Source: an uncultured Alistipes sp. (lineage in GTDB: Bacteria; Bacteroidota; Bacteroidia; Bacteroidales; Rikenellaceae). From it: a stretch of 24,023 bases of DNA. Within the stretch, counting starts at the first letter, position 1; each line of letters begins with the position of its first letter. The stretch covers positions 1 to 24,023 of the forward strand of contig URBJ01000030.1 of NCBI GenBank assembly GCA_900546005.1. The letters run 5' to 3'. The translations under genes and the position numbers were made by a program. Of this stretch, positions 9,410 through 17,000 are shown piece after piece. The notes under the pieces are model-generated. The model did no database searches and was not told the DNA's origin. It saw only the letters and a program-made list of their open reading frames with translations.

Positions 9410-9447
9410 AAGAAAAAAAGCCCGGCATGTTGGGGATGTGCCGGGCT
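9410..9447 (-). terminator. Rho-independent terminator of the cytochrome c peroxidase operon
   Basis: On the minus strand a perfect 9-bp GC-rich stem AGCCCGGCA/TGCCGGGCT (9447-9439 with 9427-9419) is followed by a CTTTTTTTCT run (9419-9410). It lies about 65 bases past the peroxidase stop codon. Confidence 0.93.
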
Positions 9448-9513
9448 GAAAACGAGTCGCTCTGTCGGAGGGTCCGAGGTCGTGCTCAAGACCGCTTTCC
9501 CGCGCGCAGAGCC

Positions 9514-10908
9514 TTATTTCGTCTCGGGGTAGTTATCGTTGGTCAGCAGTTTGCCTTGATATTCCCCGGTCAAGGTTTTCAGGAAGGCGACCATCTTCTC
9601 TACCTCCTGCTGCGTCAGTTCCTCACCTACTTCGTAGCGGGCCATGGCAATCACGGCATCCTCCAGCGTAGCCTGCGTCGCATCGTGATAGTAGGGAGCT
9701 GTCAGTGCCACGTTACGCAGACCGGGCACCTTGAAACGATGACGGTCACGTTCGTCCTTGGTCTCCTTGTAGCGGCCGTTGTCCTCGATGGTGAGCTCTG
9801 TACCTCGGTCCGCAAAATAATCCTGCTTGATGCCCATCAGCTCATATGACTGTCCGCCCATATTCTCGCCGACGTGGCACGTTGCACAGTTGTACTTCTT
9901 GAAGAGGTCGTATCCGGCAATCTCATCGGCATTCATGGCGGTCTTGTCACCCTTGAGGTATTTGTCAAAGCGGGAATTCGGCGTCAGCAGGGTCTTCTCA
10001 AACTCCTGTATGGCATTGGTGATATTGGCCTGATTGATGCCATCGGGATATACCTCCGTGAACTCTTTGCTGAATTCGGCGTCAGCCTTCAGCTTTTCGC
10101 AGATCTCGTCGAAGGACTTGCAGGCCATCTCCACTGGGTTTACCGGAGGTCCGGCAGCCTGATCGGCCAGCGTTGCGGCACGTCCATCCCAAAACTGCAC
10201 GAAGTTATAGTATGCGTTGAAGACCGTCGGGGCGTTCACACCGCCCAGCTGTCCGCCAACACCTTCGGAGAAGGCTTTGTTGTCGACACCTCCCGTATTC
10301 AGGCCGTGGCAGGAAGCGCATGAGATGGTGTTGTCGGCCGATAGACGGGTATCGTTGTACAGCTTGTTGCCCAGTTCCACCTTGCGGATGTCCACCGGGA
10401 TGGAGTCCTGAATCGGGCGGACGGTCTCATTGGCCCACTCCTTGTCTGCCAGTGGGTTGGGGTAGAAGGCTTCACGCTGAGACTTAACCCATGCGAGCGC
10501 CATCTGCGTCTCTTTGTCCGTGAGCGACGAGCCCCAGTGAACCAGATAGTACTTGGCCAGCGGCATGGTTCCGTCGGCAACCACCTTCTCGACCTTTGCC
10601 AGATCCACTTCGTTGATCTTCTCGCCGTTCTTCAAGGCCTCCATCATCGGAGCCATGTCAAACGAACGATAGCCCAGACGGACATCCTCCTGCACCAGCT
10701 TGCCCGCTACCGGGAAATTGGCATAGAAGGGCAGCTTCGGATCGGCCGAGTGGCAGGAGATACATCCGCTGCTTGCCACAATCTCCTCCATTTGCGCATC
10801 GCTTTCCAAGTCGGCCGATGGTGCCTTATTCACCAAGCGGTAGACGACGCAAAGCACGATTATCACTATCAACGCGGATAGAATAATCTTTGAGCTTTTT
10901 TTCTTCAT
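9514..10908 (-). CDS. Membrane-anchored tri-haem cytochrome c peroxidase
   Basis: A 464-residue protein starting at MKKKSSKII (10908); an upstream in-frame Met at 10932 would put eight odd residues before the signal anchor, so I rejected it. A hydrophobic anchor covers about residues 7-24. Three haem-binding CxxCH motifs are present: CISCH (49-53), CASCH (197-201) and CATCH (341-345). The first lies in an extra N-terminal module resembling the haem-binding domain family, with MPLAKYYLVHWGSSLT downstream; the other two belong to the CcpA/MauG di-haem peroxidase fold (FWDGRAATLADQAAGP and FKVPGLRNVALTAPYYHD). This is the arrangement of E. coli YhjA, a quinol-linked tri-haem peroxidase. Likely role: periplasmic reduction of hydrogen peroxide with electrons from the respiratory chain. 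It is the last gene of a minus-strand operon behind two cytochrome c maturation genes and is probably under peroxide control, given the PerR-like regulator nearby. Confidence 0.93.
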   Translation of the reverse strand: MKKKSSKIILSALIVIIVLCVVYRLVNKAPSADLESDAQMEEIVASSGCISCHSADPKLPFYANFPVAGKLVQEDVRLGYRSFDMAPMMEALKNGEKINEVDLAKVEKVVADGTMPLAKYYLVHWGSSLTDKETQMALAWVKSQREAFYPNPLADKEWANETVRPIQDSIPVDIRKVELGNKLYNDTRLSADNTISCASCHGLNTGGVDNKAFSEGVGGQLGGVNAPTVFNAYYNFVQFWDGRAATLADQAAGPPVNPVEMACKSFDEICEKLKADAEFSKEFTEVYPDGINQANITNAIQEFEKTLLTPNSRFDKYLKGDKTAMNADEIAGYDLFKKYNCATCHVGENMGGQSYELMGIKQDYFADRGTELTIEDNGRYKETKDERDRHRFKVPGLRNVALTAPYYHDATQATLEDAVIAMARYEVGEELTQQEVEKMVAFLKTLTGEYQGKLLTNDNYPETK

Positions 10909-10944
10909 AACAAATGAATTAAAATTAAACAACCGGTTATATAA

Positions 10945-11730
10945 CTAAGAACGTGAATACATGTGAACACTCTGTTGGGCCGCCGGCAGGTAATTGACCC
11001 CATACCAGCACATCTGCAGTGCAAGGAAGGAGACAATCAGTATCCAGTAGAGCGGACGTGAAGCGCTCTTGCGGAAGAGGCGCAGGTGGACATAGAACAG
11101 ATACCCCGCCCATGTCGCCGCAGCCCACGTCTCCTTCGGATCCCAGCTCCAGTAATGTCCCCAAGCCGCCTTGGCCCAGATCGATCCGGTGAGCATCCCG
11201 ACGGTCAGAAAGGCCAGTCCGGTGTAGACCAGCTTGTCGGTCGCCTCCAGATAGTCGGCCCGGTGCTTGATGAGCCCCATACAGCCCAAAATGAAGGCAC
11301 ATCCCAGCACGGAGTAGGAGAACATGTAGACCGTGACATGCGGGATGAACCACGGGCTCTGCAGGGCGGGCATCAGCGTCTGATCGTGGATCTCCGGTTT
11401 CAGGATGTTGATGAGGGCGAAGACCGTCGCCACAACCGTTGAGAAGCTGAGAATCCAAGGGTATTTCCAACGTATGTAGGTCAACAGTCCGGATACACCC
11501 ATGAAGAAGGAGTACCATAGACGGGTTTCCCCCATGGTGCGCAAAGGAGGGCGCTGCATATAGATCCAGAATCCCGCAATAAACACCGCGAAGACCAGCG
11601 TGCCCAGACCGGTCAACAGAATAGCCCAGCGGCGCCGTTCTCTGGCGAACAGAGCCACCCCTGCGCCGGCAGCCCACAACACGATGGAGACCAACGCGAA
11701 CCACTCGAAATTATACCACGTGCACATCAT
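10945..11730 (-). CDS. ccsA: Cytochrome c biogenesis protein, CcsA/ResC family
   Basis: A 261-residue integral membrane protein with about eight hydrophobic segments and the haem-handling signature WGHYWSWDPKETWA, the WWD domain of the CcsA/CcmC family. Conserved His candidates are in PWFIPHVTVY and in the C-terminal HMYS. In system II, CcsA with CcsB/ResB exports haem and ligates it to CxxCH sites in the periplasm. Here it is sandwiched between a ResB-like gene (27 bases upstream) and the tri-haem peroxidase (36 bases downstream), so it probably matures that peroxidase. The start is either of two adjacent Met codons; the difference is one residue. Confidence 0.92.
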   Translation of the reverse strand: MMCTWYNFEWFALVSIVLWAAGAGVALFARERRRWAILLTGLGTLVFAVFIAGFWIYMQRPPLRTMGETRLWYSFFMGVSGLLTYIRWKYPWILSFSTVVATVFALINILKPEIHDQTLMPALQSPWFIPHVTVYMFSYSVLGCAFILGCMGLIKHRADYLEATDKLVYTGLAFLTVGMLTGSIWAKAAWGHYWSWDPKETWAAATWAGYLFYVHLRLFRKSASRPLYWILIVSFLALQMCWYGVNYLPAAQQSVHMYSRS

Positions 11731-11757
11731 TCTCGCATACTTGTTATACGTTTCACG

Positions 11758-12657
11758 TCAACACGATGTTTCAGAAAGTGCTTTGTATGGTTCATTCGGG
11801 CCGGCCAGAAACAGCAGACAGCCTCCGCACAACATCATGACGATACCCACCCACATGACGTATTTCAGTGGCTCCCGTACAATCTGAACCACGCAGTAGC
11901 GCGGCTGCTCCGATTGTACATCATACGATGTCAGGTAATAATCTTCCGCCCAGTTTGCGGCATAGGGATGGTTGACTTCCAGCCGGGCCGGCTTTCCATC
12001 TATGGAGATCTCGGCAAAGAAATGCCGCGGGACGCCATTGGAATAGTGCTCCACCACAAAATCATTCAACTGTAGCTCCTTTGACAGATAAACCTTGGAG
12101 CCTTCTTCTGTGACGGCCTCGTTATTGGGTGTGTCACGAAACACCGGGATGCGCAGTGTCTGTTCCTCGGCGCTTCCCACCACCCCGGCAAAGAGCGCCA
12201 ACCACAACCCGGCGTGGTTGAGGACAAAGCGCCATCGGTTGCGTCCCGGACGGAAGCCTCTTCGCAGGGTAATCATTCCCAGATGGGTCAGCAAGGCGAA
12301 CAGTCCCACCACAAAGATCCATGAGGTAGTAAAATGGTAGCATCCGAGACGGGCGAGCAGGCCCAAGCGTTGGGCTGCCTCTGCGGCGGAGAGTTGCGGG
12401 AACAGACCGATGATTAGACAACCAGCCACGAACCAACCCAATGTCCAGTAGGTGCATTGCGGCGTAAGCCAGATTTGAATGAATCGCGACGACCGATTTT
12501 CTTTATATGCATACACCATTCCTGCAATCCAGAGCAGGGCTATAAGGGCATCCAGCGGGAAGACGAAAAAGGCAAAGGGGAAATTGCCGAACGCACATTG
12601 AATCACCACCGAAAGCAGCAACAGCAGGATGAACAGATGTTTAGCCCTCAATTTCAT
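11758..12657 (-). CDS. ResB/CcsB-like cytochrome c biogenesis protein
   Basis: A 299-residue membrane protein. Hydrophobic segments lie at about 8-22, 33-50, 68-88, 104-125, 141-158 and 270-292. A periplasmic domain of about 110 residues separates the last two helices and contains KVYLSKELQLNDFVVEHYSNGVPRHF and EVNHPYAANWAEDYYLTSYD, which recall the ResB domain that meets apocytochrome (xxV.nxPl.y.gy..YQ.syd). The last helix region PLKYVMWVGIVMMLCGG also fits the end of ResB. Compared with classical ResB it is short, as in Bacteroidetes homologues. It is the first gene of the minus-strand operon and precedes ccsA by 27 bases, the standard pairing for system II. Confidence is high for the family, lower for the exact name. 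Confidence 0.8.
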   Translation of the reverse strand: MKLRAKHLFILLLLLSVVIQCAFGNFPFAFFVFPLDALIALLWIAGMVYAYKENRSSRFIQIWLTPQCTYWTLGWFVAGCLIIGLFPQLSAAEAAQRLGLLARLGCYHFTTSWIFVVGLFALLTHLGMITLRRGFRPGRNRWRFVLNHAGLWLALFAGVVGSAEEQTLRIPVFRDTPNNEAVTEEGSKVYLSKELQLNDFVVEHYSNGVPRHFFAEISIDGKPARLEVNHPYAANWAEDYYLTSYDVQSEQPRYCVVQIVREPLKYVMWVGIVMMLCGGCLLFLAGPNEPYKALSETSC

Positions 12658-12683
12658 ATATCGGTATGTATGTCAAATCGTCG

Positions 12684-12713
12684 CAAATATATAAAATTAC
12701 TTGGTATCCAAGT
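12684..12713 (-). promoter_or_regulatory. Probable promoter and small palindrome upstream of the ResB-CcsA-peroxidase operon
   Basis: On the minus strand TATATTTG (12691-12684) matches the -7 TAnnTTTG consensus, about 27 bases before the ResB start codon. No good -33 TTTG is seen at the right distance. Directly upstream lies a 15-base palindrome ACTTGG-TAT-CCAAGT (12699-12713), placed where a regulator could compete with or aid RNA polymerase. Confidence 0.55.
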
Positions 12714-12904
12714 TGCTACAAAGAGTGTGTCTTGAGGAATAAAAGGTCTGTCGATTGTAGGGATTTGTCCGTATAGGTAGCAACAAACGATGAGTGAGTT
12801 GGCAAACTTCGGAGCGGGGAGGAGGCTTGTTGAAGCGCTTAATAGGAGGAGAGAGCGGCCCTGGTGGTGTCTGAGGAGAATTTTACACAAAATTCGAAAG
12901 AATA

Positions 12905-12940
12905 AATGCAAAATATTTGCAATTGCGAACATTTTGCATT
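12905..12940. promoter_or_regulatory. 36-bp palindromic operator of the PerR-like regulator
   Basis: The stretch is symmetric about 12922/12923: outer arms AATGCAAAAT and ATTTTGCATT match perfectly over 10 bp, and the core GCAATTGC is also perfect; 16 of 18 base pairs are complementary in all. It covers the -33 element of the regulator's own promoter and ends at its -7 box. Its AT-rich, symmetric form fits the operators of Fur/PerR-family dimers (perhaps two overlapping dimer sites). Inferred role: autorepression of the perR-queD-like pair. Confidence 0.72.
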
Positions 12941-12947
12941 ATGTTTG
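12916..12947 (+). promoter_or_regulatory. Bacteroidetes promoter of the PerR-like regulator
   Basis: TTTG (12916-12919) and TATGTTTG (12940-12947) are exact -33 and -7 elements with a 20-base spacer. Transcription should start near 12953, about 17 bases before the ATG at 12970. The rest of the 312-base gap back to the ResB gene (12714-12904) shows no gene or clear site. Confidence 0.85.
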
Positions 12948-12969
12948 TATCAGAGAAAGAAACAATACG

Positions 12970-13377
12970 ATGAACAACGAGGGACTGAAACGAATCAAGG
13001 AGGCAGGACTAAAGCTGACCCCGCAACGACGGAGGGTATATGAGGCGATGATGCAGTTGCGTCATGCCACGGTGGATGACATTATCGCCTTGGTACAGTC
13101 CAAAGATCGAGAGGTGACCGTTTCGACTATCTATCGGATTTTGGACAGCTTCTGTTCGGCAAACATTTTGTCGTTCATCTACCATCCCGATACCGGAAAG
13201 TGTTATTACGACATTACGGTAGCAGAGCATCATCACCTCTTTGACGGCACGACGGTTGAGGATTATGCGGATTCGGAACTTTCGCAGCTGATTCGCGACT
13301 GCCTCAAACGAAAGAATTTTACGGAGGAAGAGATTGCAAAGATACAGGTACAGGTAACCCTGAAAAAGCATGTTTAA
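12970..13377 (+). CDS. Fur-family regulator, PerR-like, without the structural Cys4 zinc site
   Basis: A 135-residue Fur-family repressor. The N-terminal winged helix is clear (GLKLTPQRRRVYEAM, then TVSTIYRILDSF). The regulatory metal ligands of B. subtilis PerR all have counterparts: H32 (His37), D81 (Asp85), H87 and H89 in AEHHHLF (His91, His93) and D98 (Asp104). Asp rather than Glu at 81 is typical of the peroxide-sensing PerR type. The CxxC pairs that hold the structural zinc are absent; the chain ends at TLKKHV with no C-terminal cysteines. I placed the start at 12970 because the promoter and operator lie just upstream; an open frame back to 12790 runs through them and is not real. It is divergent from the tri-haem peroxidase operon and 20 bases upstream of a QueD-like gene, with a palindromic operator over its own promoter. 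Likely role: peroxide- or metal-responsive repressor. Confidence 0.88.
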   Translation: MNNEGLKRIKEAGLKLTPQRRRVYEAMMQLRHATVDDIIALVQSKDREVTVSTIYRILDSFCSANILSFIYHPDTGKCYYDITVAEHHHLFDGTTVEDYADSELSQLIRDCLKRKNFTEEEIAKIQVQVTLKKHV

Positions 13378-13397
13378 CTTAAAAACCGCAAATTGTT

Positions 13398-13967
13398 ATG
13401 AGAAGTATCACAACATTCGATCTGCAGTATGCACACCGTTTCTACGGTTTTCAAGGAGAGGCACAGTATCTTCACGGCCACACGGGAACGTTGACCATTG
13501 AGGTGGAGGATAGTATTGAAGCGGGCGTGAACATGGTTTACCCCTGCAATGAGATTCAGAAGGTGGCGTGGGACGTGCTCCGGAATTTTGACCACGCGCT
13601 GGTACTCCGCGAGGATGATCCGCTGCTGCCGGCCGTTCTGGACGTCTACGAGAAGCAGGGTATCCGCAACGGACACCCACAGAACAAGATGAAGGGTCCG
13701 GCCTTCAAGACGGAGTTGGCTACGGCCTATCCCGATTGCCGTCTGGTGGTCACGAAGGAGACGCTGACGGTTGAGGGAATGATCAAGATTGTCTACGACC
13801 TGCTGAAGGATAAACTCAACATCGCCAAGATCACCTTTACGAGCGGTGTGAATGCGGCCTCGGCGGAGTTTGTGACCAAGAATGACATCGATCGCTGCCC
13901 GCTGTGCGGCGTTGCACTCAACGAGGCGGGCGTATGTCCGAAGTGCGGGTACCGCAAGAAGAAGTAA
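13398..13967 (+). CDS. QueD/PTPS-family protein with C-terminal zinc ribbon
   Basis: A 189-residue member of the 6-pyruvoyl/6-carboxy-tetrahydropterin synthase superfamily (COG0720). The zinc ligands are present: H13 in YAHRF and H26/H28 in YLHGH. NFDHALVL carries the His of the catalytic pair and TVEGMIKIVYD the late Glu. The catalytic Cys that in E. coli QueD lies four residues before HGH is replaced by Ala22 (neighbours are Glu21 and Gln23), so normal QueD chemistry is doubtful. The insertion DVYEKQGIRNGHPQNK near the middle and the tail with C167, C170, C180 and C183 (CPLCG...CPKCG, a zinc ribbon) are extra. It follows the PerR-like gene by 20 bases and surely shares its promoter. It could be a diverged enzyme of queuosine or pterin synthesis, or a zinc-binding protein with a new job in peroxide or metal stress. 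Confidence 0.82.
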   Translation: MRSITTFDLQYAHRFYGFQGEAQYLHGHTGTLTIEVEDSIEAGVNMVYPCNEIQKVAWDVLRNFDHALVLREDDPLLPAVLDVYEKQGIRNGHPQNKMKGPAFKTELATAYPDCRLVVTKETLTVEGMIKIVYDLLKDKLNIAKITFTSGVNAASAEFVTKNDIDRCPLCGVALNEAGVCPKCGYRKKK

Positions 13968-13991
13968 CCGTCACACTTTGTGGATAGGGTA

Positions 13992-14023
13992 GTTGGGTTC
14001 CGAGAATCGGGGCCCGACTTTTT
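13992..14023 (+). terminator. Rho-independent terminator after the QueD-like gene
   Basis: A 12-bp stem with three G-U pairs (13992-14003 with 14007-14018), a GAA loop and a TTTTT run. It ends the regulator/QueD-like transcript before the convergent helicase gene. Confidence 0.88.
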
Positions 14024-14036
14024 ATTGGATATTAGA

Positions 14037-17000
14037 TCAGCGGGTGAGGGTAAGATCGGCCAGTAGAACAGCTGTCTCAGGCTCCTCCTTCGGGGCGTCT
14101 TTGGGTTTCCATGCTACGATGAAGCTAACAGTCGCAGATTTGACCCGATAGCCTTTTGCAAACCAATCGGAAAGTGTCTTCTGCATCCGGGCTGAGAGTT
14201 TGGCTACGGGACGGTCTGTCTTTTCGGTATAGAGCGCGAAGTCGCGGTATTGCAGCGGATCACCGCTCTGCAGTGCCAGCACTTCGCATTTAATCCCCTT
14301 GAAAAACTCCAAGTATACGTCTCGGAAAGAGAGTTGCAGGACGATCTCTTCGGGCAGGGTATAGCTCCGATCGTCGCAGTCGTGGCGGTCCGCCGTCAGA
14401 CGGTCGAAACAGTGTCCGTTGGTATGGATGAATAACCGGTTTTTCGCTCGGGTAATTCCCACGTAGTAACGACGCATTAGCTCCGCATTCTTGGTGTAGT
14501 TGTCGGTCAGAAGCATGTAAACGTCGTCGAATTCGCGTCCTTTGGCCTTGTGGATGGTTGATACCACCACCTCGGAACCCGAAATGTCGCAAAAGTCTTC
14601 CATCGACGATTCGAAGACGAACTCTTTGAAATCGCTGAGATACTTCGTCTGGTTGAGATGTTCGAACTGCTCGAAACAGCGCTTCACAAGATCCAGATTC
14701 AGACTTCGCGCGTAGGTCTTGCTGGTGGTGCGCTTTGCCTTCTCCCAGAGTTCACCCGGAATAACGGGTGTCGTCACTCGTTTGTCTATATATCGGAGAA
14801 AGTAACGCATCTCGGAGAGGTTCCAGAAGCGGAAGCCATCCATCGACTGGATCAGTTTGCACGGAACGCCCTCCTTGCGCAGAAGCCCAGTCAGAATGAC
14901 CGCCTCGTCGTTCGTCTGGGTGAGGATGCACGAGGTGCCTGCATGACGGTTGCGGAGTAGTTCGTCGACCAGCGGGCGGTACATGATTGCGGAGGTATGG
15001 CAGGTGACGCCAGCCCATCCCTCTTCATGGCGCATCGATTGGATCTGCGTGTGCTTCATCCGTCCGGGGATCGATTGGACGAACTCGTTGGCAAAGGTGA
15101 CCGGATGGCGAGCACTTCGGAAATTGTCGGTCATCTCGATGAGACGAGCTTCGGGGCGTTGGGCCAGTTGGAACATGTAGCCGGAGTCGGAACCTCGGAA
15201 TTCGTAGATGTTCTGGTCGTCGTCACCCACAGCGATGACGCGCATCTCTTCGTTGCGGGCCATCAGTGCCGTTACGAGGGCATACTCGTCGGCGGCCATG
15301 TCCTGCGCTTCGTCGATGACAAGCACCGTCTTGCCGATCTTGTTGGGTTCGACCTCTCCCTGTTCGATCATCTGGGCTGCACGCGAGACGATGTCCTGGA
15401 CATCTTCGAGGTTGCCGATGCGCCCCAGTAGGTCGAAACAATAGGAGTGGAAGGTCTTGATCTCGACGAAGTGGGCTGCATTGTCGATCAACGCCATCAG
15501 ACGCTGTTTGAACTCCGTGGCCGCCGCACGCGAGAAGGTAAGCATCAGCAGCTGTTCATGCTTGACATCTTCGAGCAGGAGCAGCGATGCCAGTTTGTGG
15601 ACCAGCACACGGGTTTTGCCGCTGCCGGGTCCGGCCGCAACCACGATGCAGTGGGACTCCTTGTCGGAGATGATCTCCATCTGTCGTGGGGAGAGTGTCC
15701 CGAAAAGCTGTCCGTATTTCTTGGGTGTCAGGTTGCGCTGGATCTCGTCGATGCGTTCGCCGCGGAAGTATTTTGTGATAAAGCGCCGATAGTCCATCTG
15801 GAAGTAGTCCTGTACGAACTGCAGCGCCGCGTTGTAGTCCTTGACCATCAGATTGGCATACTCGCCCACGATGTGGACCTGCTGGATCTTTTGCTTGTAG
15901 AAGGCGTTGAGCAGCCGGTAGTCGTCGACCTTGTAGCGCGACTTGTTGTCCTTGATCCGGCGGATGTCCATCGCGTTGTAGAGGACCAGAAAGCCCCCTT
16001 CGAGCTTCAGCGATCCGATCTTCGAGAGATAGAGAAGTGCCTCTTCGACCTCGCCCAGCTGCAGGTCGTTCCGCCCGAAGAGCATCGTCCGGTTATCGGC
16101 CTTGAATTGATTCAGCAACTCGACGATCGAGAACTGCACGGCCTTATCCGCGGCAGTGTGTTCCTGCCTGACGTCATTGGATTGGGAAAGCATCTGTGTC
16201 AGCTCGGCGGCCTGGCGGTATAGCCAACCGATGGCGAAGCGGCAGATCTCGGCCCGTTTGTTGAACCGGGCCTCCGTCGACTGTAGGTCGGTTTGTCGCC
16301 GAAGTTGCAGATTGTGGTCCGCATCCTCCTGTTTGCGGAGGTATCCCTTGACCGTAAGGAAGTAGAGCAGGGTGTGGATGTCCTTTTCCCTTGAGGTTCC
16401 GATTCCCTCCTGGATGGCATCCTCGTTCAACTGTTTGCAGGAGATGCTGAGTCCCTCCTCCGGGATGCGGTGGAGCAGGTAGCGTTCGAGTTGGATGAAG
16501 CGTTCGAGCAGCTGTTGTGACTTGCGCTCCGAATCGCCCGTTCCGAGCAGGTAGGCCGACAAATCCTTGCTGTCGGCCAGGATCCCCTCCTGGCGCATGC
16601 GCTCCACGGCGGAGATCACCTCGCGCTTGCTCATGCCCAGAATATCGGCCAGGTAGTCGATTCGGGATTCGGCCTCCGAGTCCTGCGCCTTGGCAATATA
16701 CTTTTTCGAAATGAGTGACTTGATGATGCGGACAGCCTGTTCGGTCTCCTTGCTGTCGAACAGCGGCGAGGCTGTCAGTCGTCGTCGGGCTTCGTCGAGA
16801 TTCCGCACGGTGATGCCCGTGGCGTAGACGTGGGGAACGTTGTTGCCCTGTTCAAGGTAACCGGCCTGTTCGAGTGCCGCCAGTGCGGTTCGTACCCGGG
16901 TCTCGATGTCGGACCCCGAACCGTCCCAACCGGCCTGACGCGCGATCTCCAGTGCCGACGAATTGACCCGCATACGCTGACGCGTGAGCTCCTTTACGGC

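Noticed and set aside
9342..9412. Possible tRNA or small RNA fold
   Set aside because: Only one 8-bp long-range pairing is seen; no anticodon or T-arm features fit a tRNA.
10909..10932. Peroxidase start at 10932
   Set aside because: Adds MFNFNSFV before a standard MKKK signal anchor; the start at 10908 is the usual form.
12790..12969. N-terminal extension of the PerR-like gene to a start at 12790
   Set aside because: It would run through the palindrome and exact -33/-7 promoter, and the extra residues do not resemble any Fur protein; the family start fits 12970.
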